DNA of 64,000 bases. Source: Streptomyces pyxinae (lineage in GTDB: Bacteria; Actinomycetota; Actinomycetes; Streptomycetales; Streptomycetaceae). The stretch's first letter is position 1; every line of letters starts with the position of its first letter. The notes under the pieces were generated by a model. That model did not search any database. It had not been told where the DNA came from and saw nothing but the letters and a program-made list of their open reading frames with translations. The translations under genes and the position numbers were made by a program. Below are positions 47,104-55,163 of the stretch, one piece after another. The DNA is taken from positions 1 to 64,000 of the forward strand of contig NZ_JANUGQ010000034.1 in the NCBI RefSeq assembly GCF_024756275.1, read 5' to 3'.

Positions 47104-49842
47104 TCACGGCTGGAGCTCCAGCCGGTCGGCGGTGGCGGTGTCCACCGCCTTGGGGGTGAACGACCAGTCGAGCAGCTCGCCCTTGGCCCACTTCTCCGTC
47201 TGGTCGGTGTAGTGGGCGCTGTAGGCGTGCCCGGAGGCACCGGTGAGGTTGATCCAGCGGGACTTGTCCCAGTCGCCCACGTTCACCACCATCCGCATCG
47301 ACGGCACCCAGACCACGTCGTAGCCGGCGGCCGCGTTCCAGCCGGTGGCGTTGACCGCGGCCTCGCCGCCGGAGAGCCGCCAGGGGCCGCGGTTCAGCAT
47401 GAACTTCAGGACGCCGGGGCCCTCCGTGCCGAGCGTCTGGTTCCGCAGCTCCAGTTGGTGCAGGCGGCCCCAGCTCCAGCTGGAGACGTCCTTGCCGAGC
47501 TTGGCGGTCAGCTCCCAGCGGGCGTCCTCCATGGCGCGGGCGAGCAGCTGGTCGCGGGTCTCGGTGGCGATGTGGCGGCGGCTCTTGGCCGAGTGCCACC
47601 ACTCGTTCTTCTCGTCCTTCAGCAGCGGCCGGATCACCTCGTACCAGCGGTCGCCGCCGTCCGGCTGCGCGGCGCTCGGGTCCCGCCGGCCGCACTCCCG
47701 GACCAGCCGGTTCTGCTCGTCGACCGGTCCGGTGGAGTCGGCCGGGCGGACGGTGAGGCACTCGCCCTGGACCCGCACCTCCTTGGGCAGCTTGTTGCCG
47801 AAGGCCAGCTTCAGGACATTGCGCCAGACCGCGTTGAAGTAGGCGGCGGCACCGGAGTCGGCGTCCTGGGTGTAGTCCCAGCCCTCCAGGAGCTTCTGCG
47901 CCTCCCTGACGTGCGGGTCGGAGATGTCGAGCTTCAGCAGCAGCGGGTTGAGCAGCGCCGCGATCTCGCTGCGGTTGTCCATCTGCATGGTCCGCATGTC
48001 GTCCGTGGAGATCTTGCCGCCGTCCTTGATCTTCGACTCGATGAGATCGTTGATCCGCTGGCTGCGCGAGCCGTAACCCCAGTCCTCGGTGAGCAGGTAC
48101 GGGTACTTCTCCGGGTCCACCACGGCCTGGTTGGCGGTGACGATGTAGCCGCGCTCCGGGTCCTCCTCGTACGGCAGCTCCGCGAACGGCACCGGCTTGG
48201 ACTTCCAGGTGTACTTGGAGTCCCAGCCCGGCGCCGGGAGGGTGCCGTCGTGGCCCTTCTGCCGGACCGGTACGACGCCGGGGGCCTGGTAGCCGATGTG
48301 GCCCTCGGCGCCCTTGGCGTCGGCGTAGATCAGGTTCTGCGCGGGCACCGCGAAGTCCTTGGCGGCGGCGCGGAACTCCTTGAAGTCCTTGGCCCGGTCG
48401 AGTTCGAGGACGGCGTCCATGGACTTGCCGGGGTCGAGCGCGGTCCAGCGCAGCGCGACCGCGTAGCCGTCGCCGCGGTCCGGCGCCGCGTTGCCGACCG
48501 GGGCCTTCTGGCCGACCTTCGCCAGCTCGTCGCTGCGGTCGGAGACCAGCGGGCCGTTGTTGGTGGAGCGGACGGTGATGGTGCGGCTGCCGCCGCCCGC
48601 GACCCGGATGGTCTCCTCGCGGGTGGTGAAGGGGATTTCCTTGCCGTCGTACTGGTAGCCGGTGTCGGAGACCTTCTCCAGGTAGAGGTCGCTGACGTCG
48701 GCGCCGAGGTTGGTGAAGCCCCAGGCGATGTCCTGGTTGTGGCCGATGACCACCCCGGGCATCCCGGCGAAGGAGTACCCGGCCACGTCGTAGCGGCAGC
48801 TGTCGGAGACGGACCGGCAGTGCAGGCCCATCTGGTACCAGACCGAGGGCAGCTGGGGCGACAGGTGCGGGTCGTTGGCGAGCAGCGGCTTGCCGGTGGT
48901 CGTGTACTTGCCGGAGATCACCCAGGAGTTGGAGCCGATGCCGTTGCCGCTGGGGCCGAGCAGCGCCGGGATCTCGTCCAGGGTGTCGGAGAGCGAGGAG
49001 AGCTGGGCCTGGAAGCCGCGGGTGGCCCCGTCGGCCGTCCCCGCGGCGCCGGAGGACGGCTCGGTGGACTTGGCGGCCGGGTCGAACGCGCCGGTGGTCT
49101 TGTCGACGGCGCCCTTGTCGACGATCGGCCGGTGCAGCTCGGTCGGGTAGGCCGGGTAGAGGTCCTTGATCTGCTGGTCGGTGAGGCGGCTGCGCAGCAG
49201 CGAACGGTCGATCTCGTCCTGCATGTTGCCGCGCAGGTCCCAGGCCATCGCCTTGAGCCAGGCCACCGAGTCGACCGGGGTCCAGGGCTCGACGCTGTAG
49301 TCGTTGCTGAAGGAGAGGGCGGCGTACTCGACCGAGATGTCGCGCCCCTCCTTGCCCTTGAGGTAGGCGTTGACGCCGTCCGCGTACGCCTGCAGGTTCT
49401 TCTTGGTGTCGGCGGAGAGCTGCTTGTCGTACTCCTCCTGCGCCACCTTCCGCCAGCCGAGCGTGCGCAGGAAGGCGTCGGTGGAGACCTGGCTCTTGCC
49501 GAACACCTCGGAGAGCCGGCCCGACGTCATGTGCCGGCGCACGTCCATCTCGTAGAACCGGTCCTGGGCCTGGACATAGCCCTGCGCCCGGAACAGGTCG
49601 GCGTCGGAGGAGGCGTAGATCTGCGGGACGCCGTAGCCGTCCCGCTTGACCTCGACGGAGGAGCGCAGTCCGTCGAGCTTCAGCGAGCCCGTGGTCTGCG
49701 GCAGCGAGGCGCGCACGGTGCCGACGCCCCAGTAGACGCCGTACCCGACGCCCGCGACCAGCGCCAGCACCAGAACGAACACGAGCAGGCGGGCGCGTCG
49801 CCCCTTCTTCTTACTGGGGGCGGCGGTGGAATTGGGCGGCAT
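47104..49842 (-). CDS. Penicillin acylase family (Ntn-hydrolase) protein
   Basis: 912 residues. A Lys-rich start and one hydrophobic helix (LLVFVLVLALVAGVGYGVYW) anchor or export it. RDGYGVPQIYASSDADLFRA opens the A chain; the autoproteolytic Ser is predicted at residue 304 in GIGSNSWVISG, followed by KPLLANDPHLSPQLPSVWYQ, which contains the conserved Asn/Asp-Pro-His. B-chain features NGPLVSD and a long C-terminal region are normal. Family members hydrolyse penicillins, acyl-homoserine lactones or cyclic lipopeptides, so quorum quenching or self-resistance are possibilities. AAGGA precedes the ATG. Confidence 0.93.
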   Translation of the reverse strand: MPPNSTAAPSKKKGRRARLLVFVLVLALVAGVGYGVYWGVGTVRASLPQTTGSLKLDGLRSSVEVKRDGYGVPQIYASSDADLFRAQGYVQAQDRFYEMDVRRHMTSGRLSEVFGKSQVSTDAFLRTLGWRKVAQEEYDKQLSADTKKNLQAYADGVNAYLKGKEGRDISVEYAALSFSNDYSVEPWTPVDSVAWLKAMAWDLRGNMQDEIDRSLLRSRLTDQQIKDLYPAYPTELHRPIVDKGAVDKTTGAFDPAAKSTEPSSGAAGTADGATRGFQAQLSSLSDTLDEIPALLGPSGNGIGSNSWVISGKYTTTGKPLLANDPHLSPQLPSVWYQMGLHCRSVSDSCRYDVAGYSFAGMPGVVIGHNQDIAWGFTNLGADVSDLYLEKVSDTGYQYDGKEIPFTTREETIRVAGGGSRTITVRSTNNGPLVSDRSDELAKVGQKAPVGNAAPDRGDGYAVALRWTALDPGKSMDAVLELDRAKDFKEFRAAAKDFAVPAQNLIYADAKGAEGHIGYQAPGVVPVRQKGHDGTLPAPGWDSKYTWKSKPVPFAELPYEEDPERGYIVTANQAVVDPEKYPYLLTEDWGYGSRSQRINDLIESKIKDGGKISTDDMRTMQMDNRSEIAALLNPLLLKLDISDPHVREAQKLLEGWDYTQDADSGAAAYFNAVWRNVLKLAFGNKLPKEVRVQGECLTVRPADSTGPVDEQNRLVRECGRRDPSAAQPDGGDRWYEVIRPLLKDEKNEWWHSAKSRRHIATETRDQLLARAMEDARWELTAKLGKDVSSWSWGRLHQLELRNQTLGTEGPGVLKFMLNRGPWRLSGGEAAVNATGWNAAAGYDVVWVPSMRMVVNVGDWDKSRWINLTGASGHAYSAHYTDQTEKWAKGELLDWSFTPKAVDTATADRLELQP

Positions 49843-50074
49843 CGCTGTCCTTCAGGGCGCAGATCGGTCCAGGGAGTGCTGGGAGCAACCATAGGCGCCC
49901 CGCCCGGCGGGCCCGGACGCGGTATCGACAAAGATCCCCGGCCGGCGGGGGCGGTGCGCCCGGTCCGGTACCGGACCCCGGCGTCAAGAAGCCGTTAAAG
50001 ATTAGGTAAGGTAACGAACTACCGGCGGGCGGCACTTCGGCGATCGGGCCCGCCCGTGAGGGAAGGATCGGCCA

Positions 50075-51592
50075 CTGACTGTCCACCAGCTCAATGAACT
50101 CCTTTTCGTCTGCGCGCTCGTCCTGCTCGTCGCCGTGGCGGCGGTCCGGATCTCCTCGCGCAGCGGGCTGCCCAGCCTGCTCCTCTACCTCGGCATCGGG
50201 GTGGTGATGGGCCAGGACGGCCTGGGCCAGGTCGCCTTCGACGACGCCGGGCTGACCCAGGTGATCGGCTATGCCGCCCTGGTCGTGATCCTGGCCGAGG
50301 GCGGGCTCGGCACCAAGTGGAAGGAGATCAAGCCCGCGTTGCCCGCGGCGGCCGTCCTGTCGACCGCCGGCGTCGCGGTGAGCGTGGGGGTCACGGCGAC
50401 GGCGGCGCACTATCTGGTGGGCCTGGACTGGCGGCCCGCGCTGATCATCGGAGCGGTGGTCTCGTCGACCGACGCCGCCGCCGTCTTCTCGGTGCTGCGC
50501 AAGGTGCCGCTGCCGTCCCGGGTGACCGGCGCCCTGGAGGCCGAGTCCGGCTTCAACGACGCCCCGGTCGTCATCCTGGTGGTGGCCTTCTCCACCACCG
50601 GCCCGGTGGACAGCTGGTATGTCCTGCTCGGCAAGATCCTGCTGGAGCTGGCCATCGGCGCCGCCATCGGTCTCGCGGTGGGCTTCCTCGGCTCGTACGG
50701 GCTGCGCCATGTCGCCCTGCCCGCCTCCGGCCTGTACCCGATCGCCGTGATGGCCATCGCGGTGGTCGCGTACGCCGCCGGCGCCATGGCCCACGGCAGC
50801 GGCTTCCTCGCCGTCTACCTGGCCTCGGTGATCCTGGGCAACGCCCGGCTGCCGCACGCCCCGGCGACCCGGGGCTTCGCGGAGGGCCTCGGCTGGCTGG
50901 CGCAGATCGGGATGTTCGTCCTGCTCGGCATGCTGGTCACCCCGCACGAGCTGGTGGACGACTTCTGGCCGGCGGTGATCGTGGGCCTGGTCCTGACCAT
51001 GGTGGCCCGGCCGCTGTCGGTCCTGGTCAGCCTGGTGCCGTTCCGGATCCCCTGGCAGGAGCAGGCGCTGATGTCCTGGGCCGGGCTGCGCGGCGCGGTG
51101 CCGGTCATCCTGGCGACCATCCCCATGGTGTCCGGGATCGAGGGCAGCGAGAAGCTGTTCAACATCGTCTTCGTGCTGGTCGTGGTCTACACCCTCGTCC
51201 AGGGCCCGACGCTGCCCTGGCTGGCCAGGGCGCTGCGGCTGGGCGACCCCGCCGGGGCGGCCGACCTGGGCGTGGAGTCGGCCCCGCTGGAGCGGCTGCG
51301 CGGCCATCTGCTGTCGGTGGCCATCCCGGAGAAGTCCCGGATGCACGGGGTGGAGGTCGCCGAGCTGCGGCTGCCGCCCGGTGCCGCGGTGACCCTGGTG
51401 GTACGGGACGAGCGCAGCTTCGTACCCGGTCCGACGACCGTGCTGCGGCGCGGCGACGAGCTGCTGGTGGTGGCGACGGACCCGGTCCGGGACGCGGCCG
51501 AGCGCCGGCTCCGGGCGGTCGGCCAGGGCGGCAAGCTCGCCGACTGGCTCGGCACCGGCGGCGGTGGCGCGGGGGCGGGGACAGGGCGGTAG
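50075..51592 (+). CDS. Potassium(sodium)/proton antiporter, CPA1 family with RCK_C domain
   Basis: 505 residues if started at the CTG at 50075 (LTVHQLNELLFVCALVLLVA). About 12-13 membrane segments: LPSLLLYLGIGVVMGQDGLG, IGAVVSSTDAAAVFSVLRKV (the conserved ST-D motif), ALEAESGFNDAPVVILVV (antiporter core), then a C-terminal RCK_C/TrkA_C domain (VEVAELRLPPGAAVTLVVRD, TTVLRRGDELLVVATDPV). RCK_C domains of this type bind c-di-AMP in related proteins. No ATG, GTG or TTG exists between the upstream stop (50057-50059) and the first GTG at 50135, which would cut into the first helix; GGAAGGA lies seven bases before the CTG. Confidence 0.88.
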   Translation: MTVHQLNELLFVCALVLLVAVAAVRISSRSGLPSLLLYLGIGVVMGQDGLGQVAFDDAGLTQVIGYAALVVILAEGGLGTKWKEIKPALPAAAVLSTAGVAVSVGVTATAAHYLVGLDWRPALIIGAVVSSTDAAAVFSVLRKVPLPSRVTGALEAESGFNDAPVVILVVAFSTTGPVDSWYVLLGKILLELAIGAAIGLAVGFLGSYGLRHVALPASGLYPIAVMAIAVVAYAAGAMAHGSGFLAVYLASVILGNARLPHAPATRGFAEGLGWLAQIGMFVLLGMLVTPHELVDDFWPAVIVGLVLTMVARPLSVLVSLVPFRIPWQEQALMSWAGLRGAVPVILATIPMVSGIEGSEKLFNIVFVLVVVYTLVQGPTLPWLARALRLGDPAGAADLGVESAPLERLRGHLLSVAIPEKSRMHGVEVAELRLPPGAAVTLVVRDERSFVPGPTTVLRRGDELLVVATDPVRDAAERRLRAVGQGGKLADWLGTGGGGAGAGTGR

Positions 51593-51882
51593 GACCCGGG
51601 GGCGGTGGGGCCCGGGGGGTGCACGGCGCCGGGGGCTGGTTTCCGCTGCGGCTGCCGGGGCGGGTGTCCGTTACGGCACCGGGCGGGCTGGGGGCTGTCC
51701 CGGTGGCGGGTCGGCGGGGGCCGGGCGGGGGGGCTCATGGCCTGCCGGGCGGGGGCCCGGTCCGGTGGGGCGTCGACGAGGGCCGGACGGGTGCGTGAGC
51801 GGAGCCGTATCGCAGGTGTGAGGCAGAACCCACGACCGTTTCCCAGGCGCCACGCGGGCACACCCTGTATCGTAAAGGTGCA
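51593..51882. other. G-rich intergenic stretch
   Basis: 290 bases with runs of G/C; no gene recognised. Open frames here are short and without family similarity. Confidence 0.4.
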
Positions 51883-52056
51883 ATGATCGACCAACTCTGC
51901 CTGAAGCAGAGCTGGCGCGACCGTATGGCGGCCGTGACGCCCCTCCTCGACTCCTCGACGGGGCCCGGTATCTACCGCAGTTCCGCGCAAGAGGACAGCT
52001 CTCGGCGTCTTCTCGGTCCCCCCGCGGGCGGCCGGAAGAGCGCTACCAGGCGGTAG
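51883..52056 (+). CDS. Possible 57-residue ORF upstream of the MFS gene
   Basis: ATG at 51883 to TAG at 52056, MIDQLCLKQSWRDRMAAVTP and on to GGRKSATRR. AAAGGTG sits close before the ATG, and the stop is 13 bases before the GTG of the transporter, so it could be the first cistron or a leader peptide. Codon third positions are mixed. No homologue known to me. Could equally be non-coding 5' leader. Confidence 0.35.
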   Translation: MIDQLCLKQSWRDRMAAVTPLLDSSTGPGIYRSSAQEDSSRRLLGPPAGGRKSATRR

Positions 52057-52069
52057 AAAGGCACGGGCC

Positions 52070-53455
52070 GTGGAGTCCACGGTCAGTTCTGAGAACGAGA
52101 CGGCGGCGCGGCGGGCCGGGACGGCCGGACAGCCGCCCGAGACGGCCGTACGGGCCGGGGCCGCCGGGCAGCGGGCCGGTACGGCCACCGCCGCCGACGG
52201 CGACGGGAAGCGCCCCGGGTACGGGCAGCTGCTGCGCACCCCGGGCGCCTGGACGTTCCTCCTCCCCGGCTTCGCCGCGCGGCAGCCCTTCGCCATGCTC
52301 ACCATCGGCATCGTGCTGCTCGTCCAGCACACCACCGGCTCCTACGGCAGCGCCGGCGTCGTCTCCGCCGCGACCGGTGTCGCCATGGCGCTGTTCGCCC
52401 CGCAGAGCGGCAAGCTGGCCGACCGCTACGGCCAGCGGGCCGTCCTGGTGCCCGGCGTCCTGCTGCACGCCGCCGCCGTCTCCGTACTGGTGACCCTCGC
52501 CCTGGCGGGCGCGCCGCTCTGGGCCCTGGTGGTGGCGGCGGTGCCGACCGGCGCCTCGGTGCCGCAGGTCGGTCCGATGGTCCGCTCCCGGTGGGCGGCG
52601 AAGCTCCAGGGCTCGCCGCTGCTCGCGACGGCGGCGGCCTTCGAGTCCGTCACCGACGAGTTCACCTTCGTGGTCGGCCCGGTGCTGGCCACCGCCCTCT
52701 GCACCGGGGTGCACCCGGCCGCCGGACTGATCGCCGAGGCGACGCTGACCCTGGCCGGCGGCCTGCTCTTCGCCGCCCAGCGCCGCACCCAGCCGCCGCA
52801 CGGCCGGCTGGAGCGGCACGCGGCCGAGGAGCACGTCTCCGCGCTCTCCGTGCCGGGCGTGCGGGTCCTGGCGGTCGCGCTGCTGGGCATCGGCACCGTC
52901 TTCGGCGGCATGCAGGTCTCGCTGACCGCCTTCACCGAGGAGATCGGCAACCCGGGCGCCAACGGCCTGCTGTACGGCGTGTTCGCGGCCGGCAACATGC
53001 TGGCCGGCATCGCCTGCGGGGCCATCGCCTGGAAGATCGCGCCGCGCCGCCGGCTGCTGATCGGCTACACCGCGCTGACCGTCGCCGCCGCCTTCCTCTG
53101 GTCGGCGCACTCCATGGTGCTGCTCGGCGGGCTCGGCCTGCTGGTGGGCCTCTGCATCGCGCCGTCGCTGATCACCGGCTACACGCTGGTCGAGACGCTG
53201 GTGCCCGCCTCGGCCCGTACCGAGGCGTTCACCTGGCTGACCGGCGCGGTGGCGCTGGGCCAGGCGGCGGCCGTCTCGGTGGCCGGCCGGCTGACCGACG
53301 CGTACGGCTCGACCGCCGGTTTCCTGGTGCCGCTTGGCGGTACGGCGCTGGCGCTGATCACCCTGCTGGCCCTGCGCTCCCGGCTCTCGCCGCCCGCCCA
53401 GGGGCGCACGGTGGCACGTGGCGTCGGTCACCGCGTGTCGGTCACGGTGGACTGA
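52070..53455 (+). CDS. MFS transporter
   Basis: 461 residues with about 12 membrane segments. A polar Ala/Gly-rich N-terminus of ~45 residues precedes the first helix (FLLPGFAARQPFAMLTIGIV). The MFS motif A region is seen as LFAPQSGKLADRYGQRAVLV (G-x-x-x-D-R-x-G-x-R), repeated weakly in the second half (QAAAVSVAGRLTDAYGSTAG). Substrate unknown; the pattern resembles small-molecule exporters. GTG start with GAAAGG eight bases upstream. Confidence 0.9.
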   Translation: MESTVSSENETAARRAGTAGQPPETAVRAGAAGQRAGTATAADGDGKRPGYGQLLRTPGAWTFLLPGFAARQPFAMLTIGIVLLVQHTTGSYGSAGVVSAATGVAMALFAPQSGKLADRYGQRAVLVPGVLLHAAAVSVLVTLALAGAPLWALVVAAVPTGASVPQVGPMVRSRWAAKLQGSPLLATAAAFESVTDEFTFVVGPVLATALCTGVHPAAGLIAEATLTLAGGLLFAAQRRTQPPHGRLERHAAEEHVSALSVPGVRVLAVALLGIGTVFGGMQVSLTAFTEEIGNPGANGLLYGVFAAGNMLAGIACGAIAWKIAPRRRLLIGYTALTVAAAFLWSAHSMVLLGGLGLLVGLCIAPSLITGYTLVETLVPASARTEAFTWLTGAVALGQAAAVSVAGRLTDAYGSTAGFLVPLGGTALALITLLALRSRLSPPAQGRTVARGVGHRVSVTVD

Positions 53456-53485
53456 TCCGGCGGAATACGTCACTATGGACCGTCG

Positions 53486-53512
53486 TTAGCACTCATCGAG
53501 TGAGAGTGCCAG
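53486..53512. promoter_or_regulatory. CIRCE operator (HrcA binding site) upstream of the FmdB/Ruc-like gene
   Basis: TTAGCACTC-N9-GAGTGCCAG. The consensus CIRCE is TTAGCACTC-N9-GAGTGCTAA; the left arm is perfect and the right arm matches 7 of 9, with exact spacing. The operator ends just before the AGGAGG ribosome-binding site of the gene that starts at 53524, so HrcA would repress it and heat shock release it. Confidence 0.8.
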
Positions 53513-53523
53513 GAGGAAGACAA

Positions 53524-53904
53524 GTGCCGACCTACCAGTACCAGTGCACCGAGTGCGGCGAGGGCCTCGAGGCGGTCCAGAAGTTCACCGACGACGCCCT
53601 GACCGTGTGCCCGAGCTGCGACGGACGCCTCAAGAAGGTGTTCTCGGCGGTCGGCATCGTCTTCAAGGGCTCCGGCTTCTACCGCAACGACAGCCGCGGC
53701 TCGTCGTCCAGCAGCTCGCCGGCGTCGGGATCCTCGGGTTCGTCCGGGGCCTCGGGCTCGAACGGTGCGAAGACGTCCGCCTCGGAGTCGTCGTCCTCGG
53801 CTTCGTCCTCGTCCTCTTCGTCCTCCTCTTCTTCGTCCTCGTCGTCGGCCGCCGCCAAGCCGGCCGCGTCGAGCACCTCCGGGAGCAGCGGCTCCGCCGC
53901 CTGA
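53524..53904 (+). CDS. FmdB family zinc-ribbon protein (Ruc-like, redox-regulated chaperone candidate)
   Basis: 126 residues. MPTYQYQCTECGE with C8-x2-C11 and VCPSCDG with C29-x2-C32 form a single zinc ribbon of the FmdB type, followed by KKVFSAVGIVFKGSGFYRND, then a serine/alanine-rich disordered tail (long Ser runs with a few acidic residues). Related mycobacterial Rv0991c (Ruc) is a chaperone activated by oxidation of its zinc cysteines and is heat-inducible. A CIRCE operator directly upstream agrees with such a role. AGGAGG lies seven bases before the GTG. Strong terminator after the stop. Confidence 0.88.
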   Translation: MPTYQYQCTECGEGLEAVQKFTDDALTVCPSCDGRLKKVFSAVGIVFKGSGFYRNDSRGSSSSSSPASGSSGSSGASGSNGAKTSASESSSSASSSSSSSSSSSSSSSAAAKPAASSTSGSSGSAA

Positions 53905-53929
53905 TCCCCGCCCCACCTGCCGAAGGGCC

Positions 53930-53968
53930 CCGCCGTGTACGACGGCGGGGCCCTTCGGCGTTCATGCT
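53930..53968. terminator. Hairpin terminator after the FmdB/Ruc-like gene
   Basis: CCGAAGGGCCCCGCCGT (53930-53946) and its exact complement (53952-53968), 17-bp stem with five-base loop. Confidence 0.88.
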
Positions 53969-54013
53969 CTCGGGGGCACGTCGACGTGCGGGTGGCGGGC
54001 TGGGCTGGGCCGC

Positions 54014-54019
54014 TAGGGT
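54014..54019 (+). promoter_or_regulatory. -10 box for leaderless mtnP
   Basis: TAGGGT seven bases before the mtnP ATG; no Shine-Dalgarno sequence. Confidence 0.55.
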
Positions 54020-54026
54020 GACCCGC

Positions 54027-54896
54027 ATGGTGACGGTGACGACGAGTGCAGAGACAGCCGCGGAGACGTACGCCGAGATAGGCGTGATCGGCGGGTCCGG
54101 CTTCTACTCCTTCCTGGACGACGTGCGGGAGGTCGCCGTCACCACCCCGTACGGCAGCCCCAGCGACTCCCTCTTCCTCGGTGAGCTGGCCGGCCGCCGG
54201 GTCGCCTTCCTCCCCCGGCACGGCCGTGGCCACCATCTGCCGCCGCACCGGATCAACTACCGCGCCAATCTGTGGGCCCTGCGCTCGGTCGGCGTCCGCC
54301 AGGTCATGGGGCCGTGCGCGGTCGGCGGGCTGCGCCAGGAGTACGGCCCGGGCACCCTGCTGGTGCCGGACCAACTGGTGGACCGGACCAAGGCGCGCGT
54401 CGGCACCTACTTCGACGGGGAGCCGCTGCCGGACGGCACGGTGCCCAACGTGGTGCACACCACCTTCGCGGACCCGTACTGCCCGGAGGGCCGCGCGGTG
54501 GCGTTGGCGGCCGCCCGGGGACGCGGCTGGGAACCGGTGGACGGCGGCACCATGGTGGTCATCGAGGGCCCGCGCTTCTCCACGCGCGCCGAGTCGCGGT
54601 GGCATGCCTCGATGGGCTGGTCGGTGGTCGGCATGACCGGTCACCCGGAGGCGCCGCTCGCCCGTGAACTGGGCCTCTGTTACACCTCGATGGCCCTGGT
54701 CACCGACCTGGACGCGGGCGCCGAGACCGGTGAGGGGGTCTCGCACACCGAGGTGCTGCGGGTGTTCGGCGAGAACATCGGGCGGCTGCGCGAGGTGCTG
54801 TTCGACGCGGTCGGGGCCCTGCCGAAGACCGAGGGCCGCGCCTGCCTCTGCACCCGGGCGAACGAGGGCTGGGACCTGGGCATCGAGCTGCCGTAG
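54027..54896 (+). CDS. mtnP: S-methyl-5'-thioadenosine phosphorylase
   Basis: 289 residues. IGVIGGSGFYSFLDDVREVA, VAFLPRHGRGHHLPPHRINY, GVRQVMGPCAVGGLRQEYGP, VIEGPRFSTRAESRWHASMG (phosphate/substrate) and SVVGMTGHPEAPLARELGLC identify an MTAP-type purine phosphorylase that salvages methylthioadenosine for methionine and adenine. Leaderless start at 54027. In this region of mycobacteria a gene pair of similar function (Rv0535) lies elsewhere, so mtnP next to the FmdB-like gene is a streptomycete arrangement, stated from memory. Confidence 0.93.
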   Translation: MVTVTTSAETAAETYAEIGVIGGSGFYSFLDDVREVAVTTPYGSPSDSLFLGELAGRRVAFLPRHGRGHHLPPHRINYRANLWALRSVGVRQVMGPCAVGGLRQEYGPGTLLVPDQLVDRTKARVGTYFDGEPLPDGTVPNVVHTTFADPYCPEGRAVALAAARGRGWEPVDGGTMVVIEGPRFSTRAESRWHASMGWSVVGMTGHPEAPLARELGLCYTSMALVTDLDAGAETGEGVSHTEVLRVFGENIGRLREVLFDAVGALPKTEGRACLCTRANEGWDLGIELP

Positions 54897-54917
54897 GCCC
54901 GGGGCGCCCTGACATCG

Positions 54918-55017
54918 GGGCTCTCCCGGGTCGGCTCGGAGGCTGCCCGGAGGCTTCCCGGGGTCGGCTCGGAAGTTCCCCGGGGGCTTCCCGGGGTCGG
55001 CTTGGGGCCCCTCCCGG
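54918..55017. repeat. Imperfect tandem repeats after mtnP
   Basis: Three copies of CCCGGGGTCGGCTCGGA-like units (CTCCCGGGTCGGCTCGGAGG, TTCCCGGGGTCGGCTCGGAA, TTCCCGGGGTCGGCTTGGGG) with about 37-43 base spacing. Not coding in any conserved way. Confidence 0.6.
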
Positions 55018-55163
55018 GTGACGGGGTTTTCCCCAGCCGGCCGCTCGTCCACAGGCCCGAGCGGGATCGGACGGAACCGTGGATCGTGAGGGACGGACAC
55101 CGGTGCGGCAGCGCCGGTCCCGTCCCTCATCCATTTCCCTCCCCCGGATCCCGGTGGTGCCTC

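Noticed and set aside
47212..49998. 928-codon plus-strand frame opposite the penicillin acylase gene
   Set aside because: Shadow frame of a high-GC gene; the acylase on the minus strand has full motifs.
49995..50020. TTAGGTAAGGTAAC, resembling an iron box (DmdR/IdeR)
   Set aside because: Only one half-site fits; the full 19-bp inverted repeat is not there. Neither neighbour is a typical iron gene.
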